Below, piece after piece: positions 1 through 5,784 of a stretch of 5,929 nt of DNA (positions are counted from its first letter, which is position 1; every line of letters begins with the position of its first letter). The stretch comes from Kiritimatiellia bacterium. Its GTDB lineage: Bacteria > Verrucomicrobiota > Kiritimatiellia > UBA8416. The stretch is taken from contig SLBU01000176.1 in assembly GCA_007126175.1 (NCBI GenBank), positions 1 to 5,929 of the forward strand, in the 5' to 3' direction. The position numbers and the translations under genes are program-made. The notes beneath the pieces are model-generated. The model had not been told where the DNA came from, searched no databases, and saw nothing but the letters and a program-made list of their open reading frames with translations.

Positions 1-126
1 ATTACCTACGACAGTCGACCCGATGGCTTTCGCAAGCTCACATTCCTCTGGCGCGGATTCCGCTACGAAAAAGATCCGCAAACAGGAACCAAGCTCGACG
101 TTTTGTTCCTCCCGATACGGCGCTAG
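1..126 (+). CDS. C-terminal fragment of an unidentified protein (start outside window)
   Basis: Frame 1 is open from the first base to a TAG at 124-126, giving 41 residues with no start codon needed inside the window. The translated tail reads like a genuine protein end: it is rich in aromatic and basic residues (LTFLWRGFRYE around residues 13-23, then a KLDVLFLPIRR ending). Aromatic/basic tails with repeated L-L-W-R-x-F-x-Y-E patterns occur at the ends of some large predicted membrane or lipoproteins, but I cannot name the family from 41 residues. The gene points toward the lipoprotein gene on the opposite strand, and the two stop codons are only 7 bases apart. Chance openness of 41 codons is not rare, so the call rests on composition as well as frame. 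Confidence 0.6.
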   Translation: MTYDSRPDGFRKLTFLWRGFRYEKDPQTGTKLDVLFLPIRR

Positions 127-133
127 GGGAGGG

Positions 134-958
134 CTACGGGCTCTCCGTGGCAAGCTGACTGCCGCGAATACGGCCTGTTATGTGGCCGCCAGCGATGGTG
201 CCAAGTGCGATGGGCAGTTCGTAAGCAGGGAAGAGTAAGCCGAAATTGTAGCCCAGATATGAGCCATATGCTGGGTGCATGATGCGGTAGCCTTCATATT
301 GCAGTTCAGGGGGTTCCTCGGCGCGGAGGTATCCCAGCGCATCATTGCTGGCCAAGGCTTCGTGATACAGATTCACAAAGGGAATCATGTATACCGCAGC
401 GTAGGTTCCCTTCCATTTGCGGTCGGCGAAGTCCTTGGCATGCCCGCCTTCGTGTAGGGCGATTGCGGGGATGTCGGAGTACAGGTTGATGGTGTTGGAG
501 TAGGGATTGTAGTGGTCGCCACCAAAGAAACGTCCGGGTAGAATTGTATATTGGAGCCAGCCAATCACCCCCAGGGTGTAGCGCCAGCCCGCACTAACCG
601 AACGATTGCTTCGTAATCGGCGCCATTCATCCCGTACATGGTAGGCATTGAGACGCACTTTTACGTAGCCCAGATCATTGGCCTCGAGATAACGCTGCAT
701 GACCGCTTCGGTTTCGTCCCCGATTTTGTGGTTATCCACTCTTCGATCCCAAAGCATGAGTTTGCCGATCCAACTGCCGGGCCAGATCCAGTCGGATGCA
801 TCTATAACGCGGTTGGGGCGTCCACGCACGATTTGCTCCTCGGGGCCAAGCGGCTCTGCTGGTAAGCGCGGGTCTATGTAATCGACGCCATAGCGATAGG
901 GCATTGTGGCGCAACCGGACAGGGTTAGGGCTAGGCTAAGATAGAGTGCTTTTGTCAT
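134..958 (-). CDS. Predicted lipoprotein with HEGGH zinc-metallopeptidase-like motif
   Basis: A 274-residue protein. Residues 1-16 form a lipoprotein signal peptide: short positive start, hydrophobic core, and lipobox LSGC with the lipidated cysteine at 16. The mature protein should therefore be anchored in a membrane, facing the periplasm. At 169-173 the sequence is HEGGH, matching the HExxH zinc-binding pattern. About 27 residues later comes HEALASNDA (199-207), whose Glu200 fits the third zinc ligand of gluzincin-type peptidases. Hydrophobic stretches at about 124-141, 186-198 and 232-257 suggest close membrane contact. The motif is seen; peptidase activity is inferred, and the substrate is unknown. 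Its ATG overlaps the amidotransferase stop (ATGA, 955-958), so it is probably translated by coupling. I do not recognise a named family; inactive metallopeptidase-like folds also exist. Confidence 0.85.
   Translation of the reverse strand: MTKALYLSLALTLSGCATMPYRYGVDYIDPRLPAEPLGPEEQIVRGRPNRVIDASDWIWPGSWIGKLMLWDRRVDNHKIGDETEAVMQRYLEANDLGYVKVRLNAYHVRDEWRRLRSNRSVSAGWRYTLGVIGWLQYTILPGRFFGGDHYNPYSNTINLYSDIPAIALHEGGHAKDFADRKWKGTYAAVYMIPFVNLYHEALASNDALGYLRAEEPPELQYEGYRIMHPAYGSYLGYNFGLLFPAYELPIALGTIAGGHITGRIRGSQLATESP
955..958 (-). other. ATGA stop-start overlap coupling amidotransferase and lipoprotein genes
   Basis: On the minus strand the four bases ATGA contain the ATG of the lipoprotein gene (958-956) and the TGA stop of the amidotransferase gene (957-955). 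This arrangement is typical of translational coupling and supports both the operon and the chosen lipoprotein start. Confidence 0.85.
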
Positions 959-1647
959 GATAGACCTCTGGTTATATAGTTTAGCAAGCGGTTCAACTCG
1001 CGGTGTATTGCCTCATATGCTATGTGTGTCGCGGAAAGCATTTGCTGCTCGGTCTGAACGAATAGCGATGGGATGATTTCGTGTCGGCAGTTGGTAACGA
1101 GACGCCGGACTGCGAGGGGCGTGGTTTCAAGGTGAAACTGGAGCCCCAATACGTTATTGCCGATTTGAAACGCTTGGTTTTTGCAGGCTTTGCTGCTGGC
1201 CAGTCGGTTGGCACCCTGGGGAAGATCAAAGGTTTCTCCATGCCAGTGGAAGGCGTTTAGTGTTGCTGGAAACTGAAAGCAAGTAGAGTCGGTTGAGGTT
1301 GTGGTAACGGGAAACCAGCCAATTTCTTTTTCTGTGTTGGCGTAGACTTTGGCTCCGAGCGTATGGGCGATCAGTTGCGCGCCTAGGCAAATGCCAAGGA
1401 CAGGCTTGCCGGATGCGAGATAGGCACGGATGAATGCCTTTTCACTGGTGAGCCAAGGGTGGATCGAGTCATCATGCACGCTCATCGGGCCGCCGAGAAT
1501 GATGAGAAGATCAACATCTTCGAGAGAGGGAAAGTTGTTTGATGCGAATAAGGGCGTACGGGTAATGAGGTAGTTGTGGTCCACGAACCAGGGCTCGATG
1601 CTTCCGAGTCCTTCGAAGGGTACATGCTGAAGATAATGCGCGTGCAT
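955..1647 (-). CDS. Type 1 (class I) glutamine amidotransferase, GMP-synthase-like
   Basis: A 230-residue single-domain glutamine amidotransferase, predicted to be cytoplasmic and to release ammonia from glutamine or hydrolyse a gamma-glutamyl bond. The triad is visible: the nucleophile Cys87 sits in GICLGAQ (85-91), and His172 and Glu174 lie in QFHLE (170-174). Other family hallmarks are the oxyanion-side LGGPMSV (51-57) and the FHWHGETFDLP block (133-143). The N-terminus (HYLQHVPFEGLG) matches the usual start of stand-alone GMP-synthase-like amidotransferases, and no synthetase domain follows. The ATG at 1647 is the only standard start codon before the in-frame stop at 1681-1683; no good ribosome binding site precedes it. 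It is the first gene of a two-gene unit with the downstream lipoprotein. Substrate is unknown; gamma-glutamyl-compound hydrolases are an alternative. Confidence 0.93.
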   Translation of the reverse strand: MHAHYLQHVPFEGLGSIEPWFVDHNYLITRTPLFASNNFPSLEDVDLLIILGGPMSVHDDSIHPWLTSEKAFIRAYLASGKPVLGICLGAQLIAHTLGAKVYANTEKEIGWFPVTTTSTDSTCFQFPATLNAFHWHGETFDLPQGANRLASSKACKNQAFQIGNNVLGLQFHLETTPLAVRRLVTNCRHEIIPSLFVQTEQQMLSATHIAYEAIHRELNRLLNYITRGLS

Positions 1648-1702
1648 AGCTATTGGGTGTTCAGACGTCCTAATCGTGGCTTATCTAAGTGCCATTCTAC
1701 TG

Positions 1703-1734
1703 AAAAACGGGACTGCCCCCTTTTTATGGGGTCC
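1703..1734 (-). terminator. Possible terminator / REP-like palindrome after the methyltransferase gene
   Basis: On the minus strand, GGACCCC (1734-1728) can pair with GGGG and TCC further on around an A-rich loop, with a 4-base bulge, giving about 7 base pairs. It is followed by GTTTTTC (1708-1702). The structure begins inside the last codons of the methyltransferase gene and the T-run falls just beyond its stop, as expected for an intrinsic terminator. The inner 23 bases (1703-1725) also form an imperfect palindrome, AAAAA-GGG...CCC-TTTTT. Similar GGGACTGCCCC-type palindromes occur as dispersed REP-like units in some genomes, so it may be a repeat serving as a terminator. The bulged stem keeps confidence moderate. 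Confidence 0.4.
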
Positions 1735-2566
1735 ATTGGTAGAGCAGGAGGCGGTAGGTCTTGTAGCGGGTGAAGGTTGCGGCGGTGCGCTGGCCTTGAA
1801 GGTATTTGCTTTCGATTTTTGCGATTTTTTTGCGAAAGATTTTTTTTGCGATTTTGGTATAGCGGGGATAGTTGGCTTCGCCGTAGCGGAAGGCGAGTTC
1901 CCAGATGGGGACGCCGACCTGGTTGAGGAGGTCGTTCATGAGGTCGTAGTTGCGAGCGGTTTCCTTGGTGATATCCTGGTCGAGTAGGTTCTGGAAAGGA
2001 TATTGGGCGATCAATTTGCGGAAGGGTTCGATTTTGTGGCCTCCGCGGATGGGTCCGCGTTCCTCGCTGGAGCGGCGGAAGAAGTCGCAGATCAGCAAAT
2101 ATCCGCCGGGTCGCAGCAATTGGATCACCTGTTCGATGGAACGGCCGAGGTTAATGTATTGGTAGCTCTCGCTGAATAGGACCATATCATATTTCTTGGT
2201 GGTTTCGACGGCTTCGAAGGGCATTTCGAAGATCGGGAAATCGGTGCCGAGTGTTTTGCGGGCCTCGGCGGTAAGGGGCCCGCTGGGGGAGACACATTCG
2301 ACGTTGTAGCCTTTCTCGACCAGGCGTTTGGCAAGGGCCCCGGCCCCGCAGCCTACATCGAGTATGGTTTTGACATCTTGGGGTATGGCATCGAGCAGTA
2401 GCTTGGAATGTTGGTCCTGGGCTTTGCGGATGTTTTCGGGTTTGACGGGCAGGTCATCGGTCCAGAGTCCGTAGTGCAGGTCGTCGGACCCAAAGAAGTA
2501 TTTGCCGGCAGCCAGCCCCATCACGAGGCCAACTTCACGGGAATCCATTGCCTTTTTCTTTCGCAT
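1724..2566 (-). CDS. Class I SAM-dependent methyltransferase
   Basis: A 280-residue protein that should transfer a methyl group from S-adenosylmethionine. The glycine-rich SAM site (motif I) is TILDVGCGAGALAKRL at 67-82, followed by the second strand YNVECVSPSG (87-96). YDMVLFSESYQYI (126-138) and LLRPGGYLLICDFF (150-163) are the usual motif II/III strands of UbiE-like methyltransferases. The N-terminal segment GSDDLHYGLW (26-35) resembles that of lipid and small-molecule methyltransferases; the C-terminus is basic, with an aromatic YKTYRLLLYQ ending. I start it at the ATG at 2566 because GGAGGA (2576-2571) lies just upstream with 4-5 bases spacing. The longer form from the GTG at 2620 (298 residues) and the ATG at 2578 lack a recognisable ribosome binding site. 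Substrate cannot be told. It is divergent from the ArsR gene and probably transcribed alone. Confidence 0.92.
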   Translation of the reverse strand: MRKKKAMDSREVGLVMGLAAGKYFFGSDDLHYGLWTDDLPVKPENIRKAQDQHSKLLLDAIPQDVKTILDVGCGAGALAKRLVEKGYNVECVSPSGPLTAEARKTLGTDFPIFEMPFEAVETTKKYDMVLFSESYQYINLGRSIEQVIQLLRPGGYLLICDFFRRSSEERGPIRGGHKIEPFRKLIAQYPFQNLLDQDITKETARNYDLMNDLLNQVGVPIWELAFRYGEANYPRYTKIAKKIFRKKIAKIESKYLQGQRTAATFTRYKTYRLLLYQWTP

Positions 2567-2570
2567 CTTT

Positions 2571-2576
2571 TCCTCC
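2571..2576 (-). promoter_or_regulatory. Shine-Dalgarno site deciding the methyltransferase start
   Basis: On the minus strand GGAGGA stands four bases before the ATG at 2566-2564. It is the only strong ribosome binding site near the 5' end of this gene and argues against the GTG at 2620 and the ATG at 2578 as starts. Confidence 0.7.
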
Positions 2577-2707
2577 ATCGGGACATTGTCGGGCTGCAAT
2601 CGGGGGCGTTTAGGCGTCACTGTCTTGCTGGTACAATTCTTAATAGCATAGTTTGTGTTTTGGTTGATAGAAATTTGTGATGCGCGTAGTCATCTTTCTA
2701 TAAGGGC

Positions 2708-2735
2708 TTGACAATACATTAATACATTATAATAT
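2708..2735 (+). promoter_or_regulatory. Sigma-70-type promoter of the arsR-reductase operon
   Basis: A perfect -35 hexamer TTGACA (2708-2713) is followed at 16 bases by TAATAT (2730-2735), the best-spaced -10 candidate. A perfect TATAAT also lies at 2728-2733 but with only a 14-base spacer, and TATACT at 2733-2738 has 19. With the first choice, transcription would start near 2742, almost on the ArsR ATG at 2744. The spacer is filled by AT-rich repeats that could form the operator of the ArsR-type protein. Confidence 0.75.
2714..2733. promoter_or_regulatory. Putative ArsR operator: tandem and palindromic AT-rich repeats in the promoter
   Basis: Between and over the promoter hexamers lies an 8-base tandem repeat, ATACATTA at 2714-2721 and 2722-2729. 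Two palindromes overlap it: TAAT-AC-ATTA (2720-2729) and the perfect ATTATAAT (2726-2733). ArsR-family repressors bind short AT-rich inverted repeats and repress by covering the promoter, so autoregulation is a reasonable inference. The exact operator limits cannot be read from one copy. Confidence 0.5.
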
Positions 2736-2743
2736 ACTTGATT

Positions 2744-3043
2744 ATGAATAAACGAGAGCGAGAAGTTGCAGCGGCGGTATTGCATGCGTTGGCGCATCCT
2801 GTGCGATTGGGTGTGATCGAGATTCTGGCAGGTGGGGAGCAGAACTGTACGCAGCTTTATGAAGCGTTGGGGTGTAGTCAGTCGCTGATGTCGCAGCAGC
2901 TCAAAATTCTGCGTCAGCAGGGTCTGATTACGATACGCAAAGTTGGTACGCAAAAGTATTGTACGTTGCAGAATCGGGATTTTTTAAAGTTGTTCGACTG
3001 TATGCATGGTCATTTGCGGCAGTTTTTGCATTTCGAAGTATAG
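2744..3043 (+). CDS. ArsR/SmtB-family winged-helix repressor, probable reactive-sulfur or thiol sensor
   Basis: A 99-residue DNA-binding protein of normal ArsR length. The hallmark ALAHPVRLGVIEIL (16-29) is followed by the helix-turn-helix CTQLYEALGCSQSLMSQQLKILRQQGLI (35-62) and the wing IRKVGTQKYCTL (64-75). Cysteines are at 35, 44, 73 and 86. Cys86 lies in the last helix, in DCMHGH, where persulfide-sensing ArsR proteins (SqrR/BigR type) carry one of their two cysteines. Their other cysteine lies about six residues before the position of Cys35, so the match is only partial, and a metal site using Cys/His cannot be excluded. The ATG at 2744 is preferred over the TTG at 2738; neither has a Shine-Dalgarno site. 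It ends 10 bases before the persulfide-reductase fusion, whose expression it probably controls. Confidence 0.93.
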   Translation: MNKREREVAAAVLHALAHPVRLGVIEILAGGEQNCTQLYEALGCSQSLMSQQLKILRQQGLITIRKVGTQKYCTLQNRDFLKLFDCMHGHLRQFLHFEV

Positions 3044-3049
3044 GGAGGG
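3042..3049 (+). promoter_or_regulatory. Ribosome binding site of the reductase fusion gene
   Basis: AGGGAGGG overlaps the ArsR stop codon (TAG, 3041-3043) and ends four bases before the ATG at 3054. It fixes that ATG as the start, against the in-frame ATG at 3006 that would overlap the ArsR gene, and it supports co-translation of the two genes. Confidence 0.85.
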
Positions 3050-3053
3050 ATTT

Positions 3054-5513
3054 ATGGATAAGAAGAAGGTTGTGATCGTTGGTGGTGTGGCCGGGGGGGC
3101 GAGTGCGGCAGCGCGGGCGCGGCGGTTAAGTGAGGCGGCAGAGATCATTCTGCTGGAGCGTGGGGGGTATGTATCGTTTGCGAATTGCGGATTGCCGTAT
3201 CATATCGGTGGGGAGATCAAGAATCGTGAGCGTCTTCTGGTTACCAGTCCCGAATTGCTAAGGAGCCGGTTTCATATTGATGTGCGGGTTCGCAGTGAGG
3301 TGCTGCGTATTGACAGAGAGAAGCAGCGGGTTGAAATCAAGAATCTGGAGAGTGGTGAGGTCTATTTCGAATCGTATGATGCGTTGGTGCTAAGTCCTGG
3401 TGCGGAGCCGGTGCGTCCGGCGATTCCGGGCATCGAGAGCCGGAAGGTTATGACGCTGCGCAGTATGGAAAACATGGATCATATTATTGCCGCCCTGGAG
3501 GGAGTAACCCATGCCACGGTGATCGGTGGCGGCTATATCGGATTAGAGATGGCCGAGGCCTTGCGGCAGCGCAAGTGTGGTGTGACGCTGGTAGAGCTTG
3601 CGCCGCAGGTAATGGGGCCGGCCGATCCGGAGATGGTTTCAATTTTGCATCAGGAGCTGGAACTCCACGGGGTAGATCTGCGCTTGAAAACGTCAGTGAC
3701 GGCGTTTGAGGATACAGAGACGGGACTGCGTCTAGCGCTCAGCAGTGGGGAAACACTCAAGACCGAGCTGGTGATCCTGGCGATTGGCGTAAAGCCGGAG
3801 GCGGGTCTGGCGATAGATGCTGGTCTGGAGCTGGGGGCGCGTGGGGGTATCCGTGTCAATGATCGCATGCAGACTTCTGATGCGAACATCTATGCTGTGG
3901 GTGATGCTGTGGAAGTCGCTGATTTTGCGACCGGCAGCCCGGCGCTTGTGCCTCTGGCAGGGCCCGCGAATCGGCAGGGGCGCATTGCGGCGGACAATGT
4001 TTTCGGGCGCGACACACGCTACAAGAAAACGCAGGGAACGGCGATCTGTAAAGTCTTCAATCTAGCCATCGGGATGACCGGGTTGAGTGAAAAAGCAGCG
4101 AAGCGCGCGGGTGTGAAACATGAAAAGATTTATGTGCACCCGGCGAGTCATGCTTCGTATTATCCGGGGGCTGCGTCGCTGAGTATCAAGATGCTTTTCG
4201 ATCCCGAGACAGGGAAGGTTCTCGGGGCACAGGCCGTCGGGGCGGATGGTGTTGATAAACGGATCGACGTGTTTGCGGTGGCGATCCGCGCGGGTTTGAC
4301 GGTCTATGATCTGGAGGAGATGGAGCTTTCGTATGCGCCGCCGTATGGCTCGGCGAAGGATCCGGTTAACTATGCGGGGTTTGTGGCTTCGAATGTTTTG
4401 CGGGGCGATGTTCGGCTTTGTCATGTCGAAGAGGTGCTGCAGCCGGATCCGGGGTTCAAGCTGCTGGATGTGAGCATGCCCGAGGAGGTAGCTGCGGGCA
4501 CGATACCCGGTGCGATCAATATTCCGCTGGGACAATTGCGCGAGCGCCTCGGAGAATTATCGAAGGATAGGGAGTACGTTGTTTTCTGCAAGGTTGGTTT
4601 GCGTGGCTATGTAGCCTGTCGGATTCTGCAGCACAACGGTTTTCGTTGCCGTAATCTCTCGGGAGGTCTTTTGACGTATAACCGGACGATTGCTCTGCCG
4701 GCGGTCGAGATGCCCGAGGATCATCAACCGCAAAGTGACGCCGATTTTGAGGATCATCAAAAGGGGGAACCTGCTTTGAATATCAAACAAACCATCAATG
4801 CCTGTGGACTGCAGTGTCCCGGCCCGATTCTGCAGCTCAAGCAGGCGATCGATACGCTGGCGGTTGGCGAGGCTGTGCGTATCACCGCCACTGATCCCGG
4901 GTTTGTCGCTGATGCGCCTGCCTGGTGCAATACGACTGGACATGAGCTCGTCACGATCGAACCAGCCGAAAAGGGTGCTTATCGGGCCGTTGTCGTCAAA
5001 CGCGCGTGCCCGGCTGCCAGTGCCTCAGCAGCCCCGGTCAACAAAGCCATGACCAATGTAGTGTTCAGTAATGATTTTGATAAGGCGATGGCTGCCTTCA
5101 TTATTGCGAATGGGGCGGTTGCGGCCGGATACGATGTCACGCTGTTCTTTACGTTCTGGGGGCTCAACGTGCTGCGGAAATCGGGTCCCGTTACAGTGCA
5201 AAAGAATCTGATTGAGAAAATGTTTGGGTGGATGATGCCCAAGGGACCCGGAAAGCTCAAATTGTCGCAGATGAATATGGGTGGTATGGGGCTTGGAATG
5301 ATCAAGGGGATTATGAGGCAGAAACAGGTTATGTCCTTGCCGGATCTGATTGCGCAGGCGCAACGCAGTGGCGTGCGGCTGGTGGTCTGCACCATGACCA
5401 TGGACTTGATGGGCATCCGCAAAGCGGAGCTGATCGATGGTGTCGAGGAGGGCGGGGTGGCAATGTATATCGACCATCTCAGCCGATCCGGGGCGAATCT
5501 GTTTATCTCGTGA
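3054..5513 (+). CDS. CoA-disulfide/persulfide reductase - rhodanese - TusA - DsrE four-module fusion
   Basis: An 819-residue cytoplasmic sulfur-handling flavoprotein. Residues 1-450 are a pyridine nucleotide-disulfide oxidoreductase of the CoA-disulfide reductase type. They show the FAD site VVIVGGVAGGASAA (6-19), the single redox cysteine Cys45 in SFANCGLPYHIGG, the NAD(P)H site VIGGGYIGLE (156-165), the second FAD motif IYAVGDA (279-285) and a dimerisation domain with YAPPYGSAKDPVN (427-439). Next come a rhodanese domain (about 453-546, loop CKVGLRG with Cys512), a TusA domain (about 576-650, GLQCPGP with Cys588) and a DsrE-like domain (about 666-819, VVCTMTMDLMG with Cys779). Bacterial CoADR-rhodanese proteins reduce CoA persulfide or polysulfide to sulfide; TusA and DsrE pass persulfide sulfur between proteins. 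A relay from domain to domain within one chain is inferred. All expected cysteines are present. The linker at about 547-575 is acidic and carries a duplicated EDHQ. It is the second gene of the ArsR operon. Confidence 0.97.
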   Translation: MDKKKVVIVGGVAGGASAAARARRLSEAAEIILLERGGYVSFANCGLPYHIGGEIKNRERLLVTSPELLRSRFHIDVRVRSEVLRIDREKQRVEIKNLESGEVYFESYDALVLSPGAEPVRPAIPGIESRKVMTLRSMENMDHIIAALEGVTHATVIGGGYIGLEMAEALRQRKCGVTLVELAPQVMGPADPEMVSILHQELELHGVDLRLKTSVTAFEDTETGLRLALSSGETLKTELVILAIGVKPEAGLAIDAGLELGARGGIRVNDRMQTSDANIYAVGDAVEVADFATGSPALVPLAGPANRQGRIAADNVFGRDTRYKKTQGTAICKVFNLAIGMTGLSEKAAKRAGVKHEKIYVHPASHASYYPGAASLSIKMLFDPETGKVLGAQAVGADGVDKRIDVFAVAIRAGLTVYDLEEMELSYAPPYGSAKDPVNYAGFVASNVLRGDVRLCHVEEVLQPDPGFKLLDVSMPEEVAAGTIPGAINIPLGQLRERLGELSKDREYVVFCKVGLRGYVACRILQHNGFRCRNLSGGLLTYNRTIALPAVEMPEDHQPQSDADFEDHQKGEPALNIKQTINACGLQCPGPILQLKQAIDTLAVGEAVRITATDPGFVADAPAWCNTTGHELVTIEPAEKGAYRAVVVKRACPAASASAAPVNKAMTNVVFSNDFDKAMAAFIIANGAVAAGYDVTLFFTFWGLNVLRKSGPVTVQKNLIEKMFGWMMPKGPGKLKLSQMNMGGMGLGMIKGIMRQKQVMSLPDLIAQAQRSGVRLVVCTMTMDLMGIRKAELIDGVEEGGVAMYIDHLSRSGANLFIS
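4716..4760 (+). repeat. 12-bp direct repeat in the rhodanese-TusA linker
   Basis: GAGGATCATCAA occurs at 4716-4727 and again, perfectly, at 4749-4760. The copies are 33 bases apart, so they stay in frame, and each encodes Glu-Asp-His-Gln within the acidic linker. The repeat lies exactly at the joint between the reductase-rhodanese half and the TusA-DsrE half. Confidence 0.85.
4761..4778 (+). promoter_or_regulatory. Possible internal ribosome binding site and TTG start before the TusA domain
   Basis: AAGGGGGA (4761-4768) differs by one base from a full AAGGAGGA site and stands eight bases (counted from its last G) before an in-frame TTG at 4776-4778, just before the TusA domain. Initiation here would give a separate 245-residue TusA-DsrE protein. 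It may be a relic of the gene fusion or chance, since TTG is a weak start. Confidence 0.25.
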
Positions 5514-5563
5514 GTCTCACGGTCTTTCCTTCGGCCTTTTCAGAATGCCTCCCTGAACATCTA

Positions 5564-5580
5564 CTTAACAATGGGTTAAG
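5564..5580 (+). terminator. Small hairpin downstream of the reductase operon
   Basis: CTTAAC (5564-5569) and GTTAAG (5575-5580) are perfect complements around a 5-base loop, about 50 bases after the stop codon. The stem is AT-rich, only six pairs long and not followed by a T-run, so a role as terminator is doubtful. Confidence 0.25.
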
Positions 5581-5629
5581 CTTGATCTAGGCCTTCTCCC
5601 CCATTTCCCCCTCTATTTTGGTTGACGAT

Positions 5630-5670
5630 TACGGACGATCCCGACCTCTTGAGAGTCGGGATCGCCCGTA
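5630..5670. terminator. Long hairpin, possible operon-end structure
   Basis: Two 16-base arms (5630-5645 and 5655-5670) pair with one A-C mismatch around a 9-base loop; the inner ten pairs, CGATCCCGAC with GTCGGGATCG, are perfect and GC-rich. It lies 116 bases beyond the reductase stop. No T-run follows on either strand, so it is not a textbook intrinsic terminator. It may be a factor-assisted terminator, an RNA-stabilising 3' end or a dispersed palindromic repeat. The inverted repeat itself is certain. Confidence 0.5.
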
Positions 5671-5766
5671 CGCGTTTCCCTACACTGGAGAGTGGTTGGC
5701 TGAAACGGGTAAAATACTCCTTTGCCATTGTCGATTAGTCATTTAAAACCACAAAATAATTGTCAT

Positions 5767-5784
5767 GGTACCTGGGTACCTGGG
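5767..5784. repeat. 8-bp tandem repeat with KpnI-type palindromes
   Basis: GGTACCTG is repeated directly in tandem (5767-5774, 5775-5782) and followed by GG. Each unit contains the palindrome GGTACC. It sits about 100 bases upstream of the Fur-type start codon; a regulatory role is possible but unproven. Confidence 0.8.

Larger units (their letters stand above)
2567..2743. other. Divergent intergenic region between methyltransferase and ArsR genes
   Basis: This 177-base stretch separates the two divergent start codons. Its right end holds the strong ArsR-side promoter and AT-rich repeats. For the methyltransferase, a weak -10-like TATGCT can be read on the minus strand at about 2651-2646, without a convincing -35 partner, so its promoter is not assigned. 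No small gene or RNA is evident. Confidence 0.5.

Noticed and set aside
23..238. 71-residue + strand open frame at the left edge
   Set aside because: Overlaps the better-supported frame-1 tail (1-126) and the end of the lipoprotein gene; composition is unlike a protein and no ribosome binding site precedes it.
1817..1855. T-runs of 7-8 bases, considered as a minus-strand slippage site or terminator
   Set aside because: They encode the Lys/Ile-rich KIAKKIFRKKIAKIESK tail of the methyltransferase in an intact frame; nothing suggests programmed slippage.
3006..3053. Earlier in-frame ATG giving an 835-residue fusion
   Set aside because: Would overlap the ArsR gene; the first 16 residues are not family-like and the strong ribosome binding site points to 3054.
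4062..4535. 157-residue antisense open frame inside the reductase fusion
   Set aside because: Lies opposite the conserved reductase dimerisation domain and part of the rhodanese domain; Arg/His-rich composition is typical of a shadow frame.
4979..5477. Antisense open frames of 147 and 150 residues opposite the DsrE domain
   Set aside because: Opposite a domain with a clear active-site motif; no start signals or recognisable motifs.
5228..5590. 120-residue + strand frame running past the fusion stop
   Set aside because: Out-of-frame shadow of the DsrE-coding sequence; Gly/Arg-rich and without a ribosome binding site.
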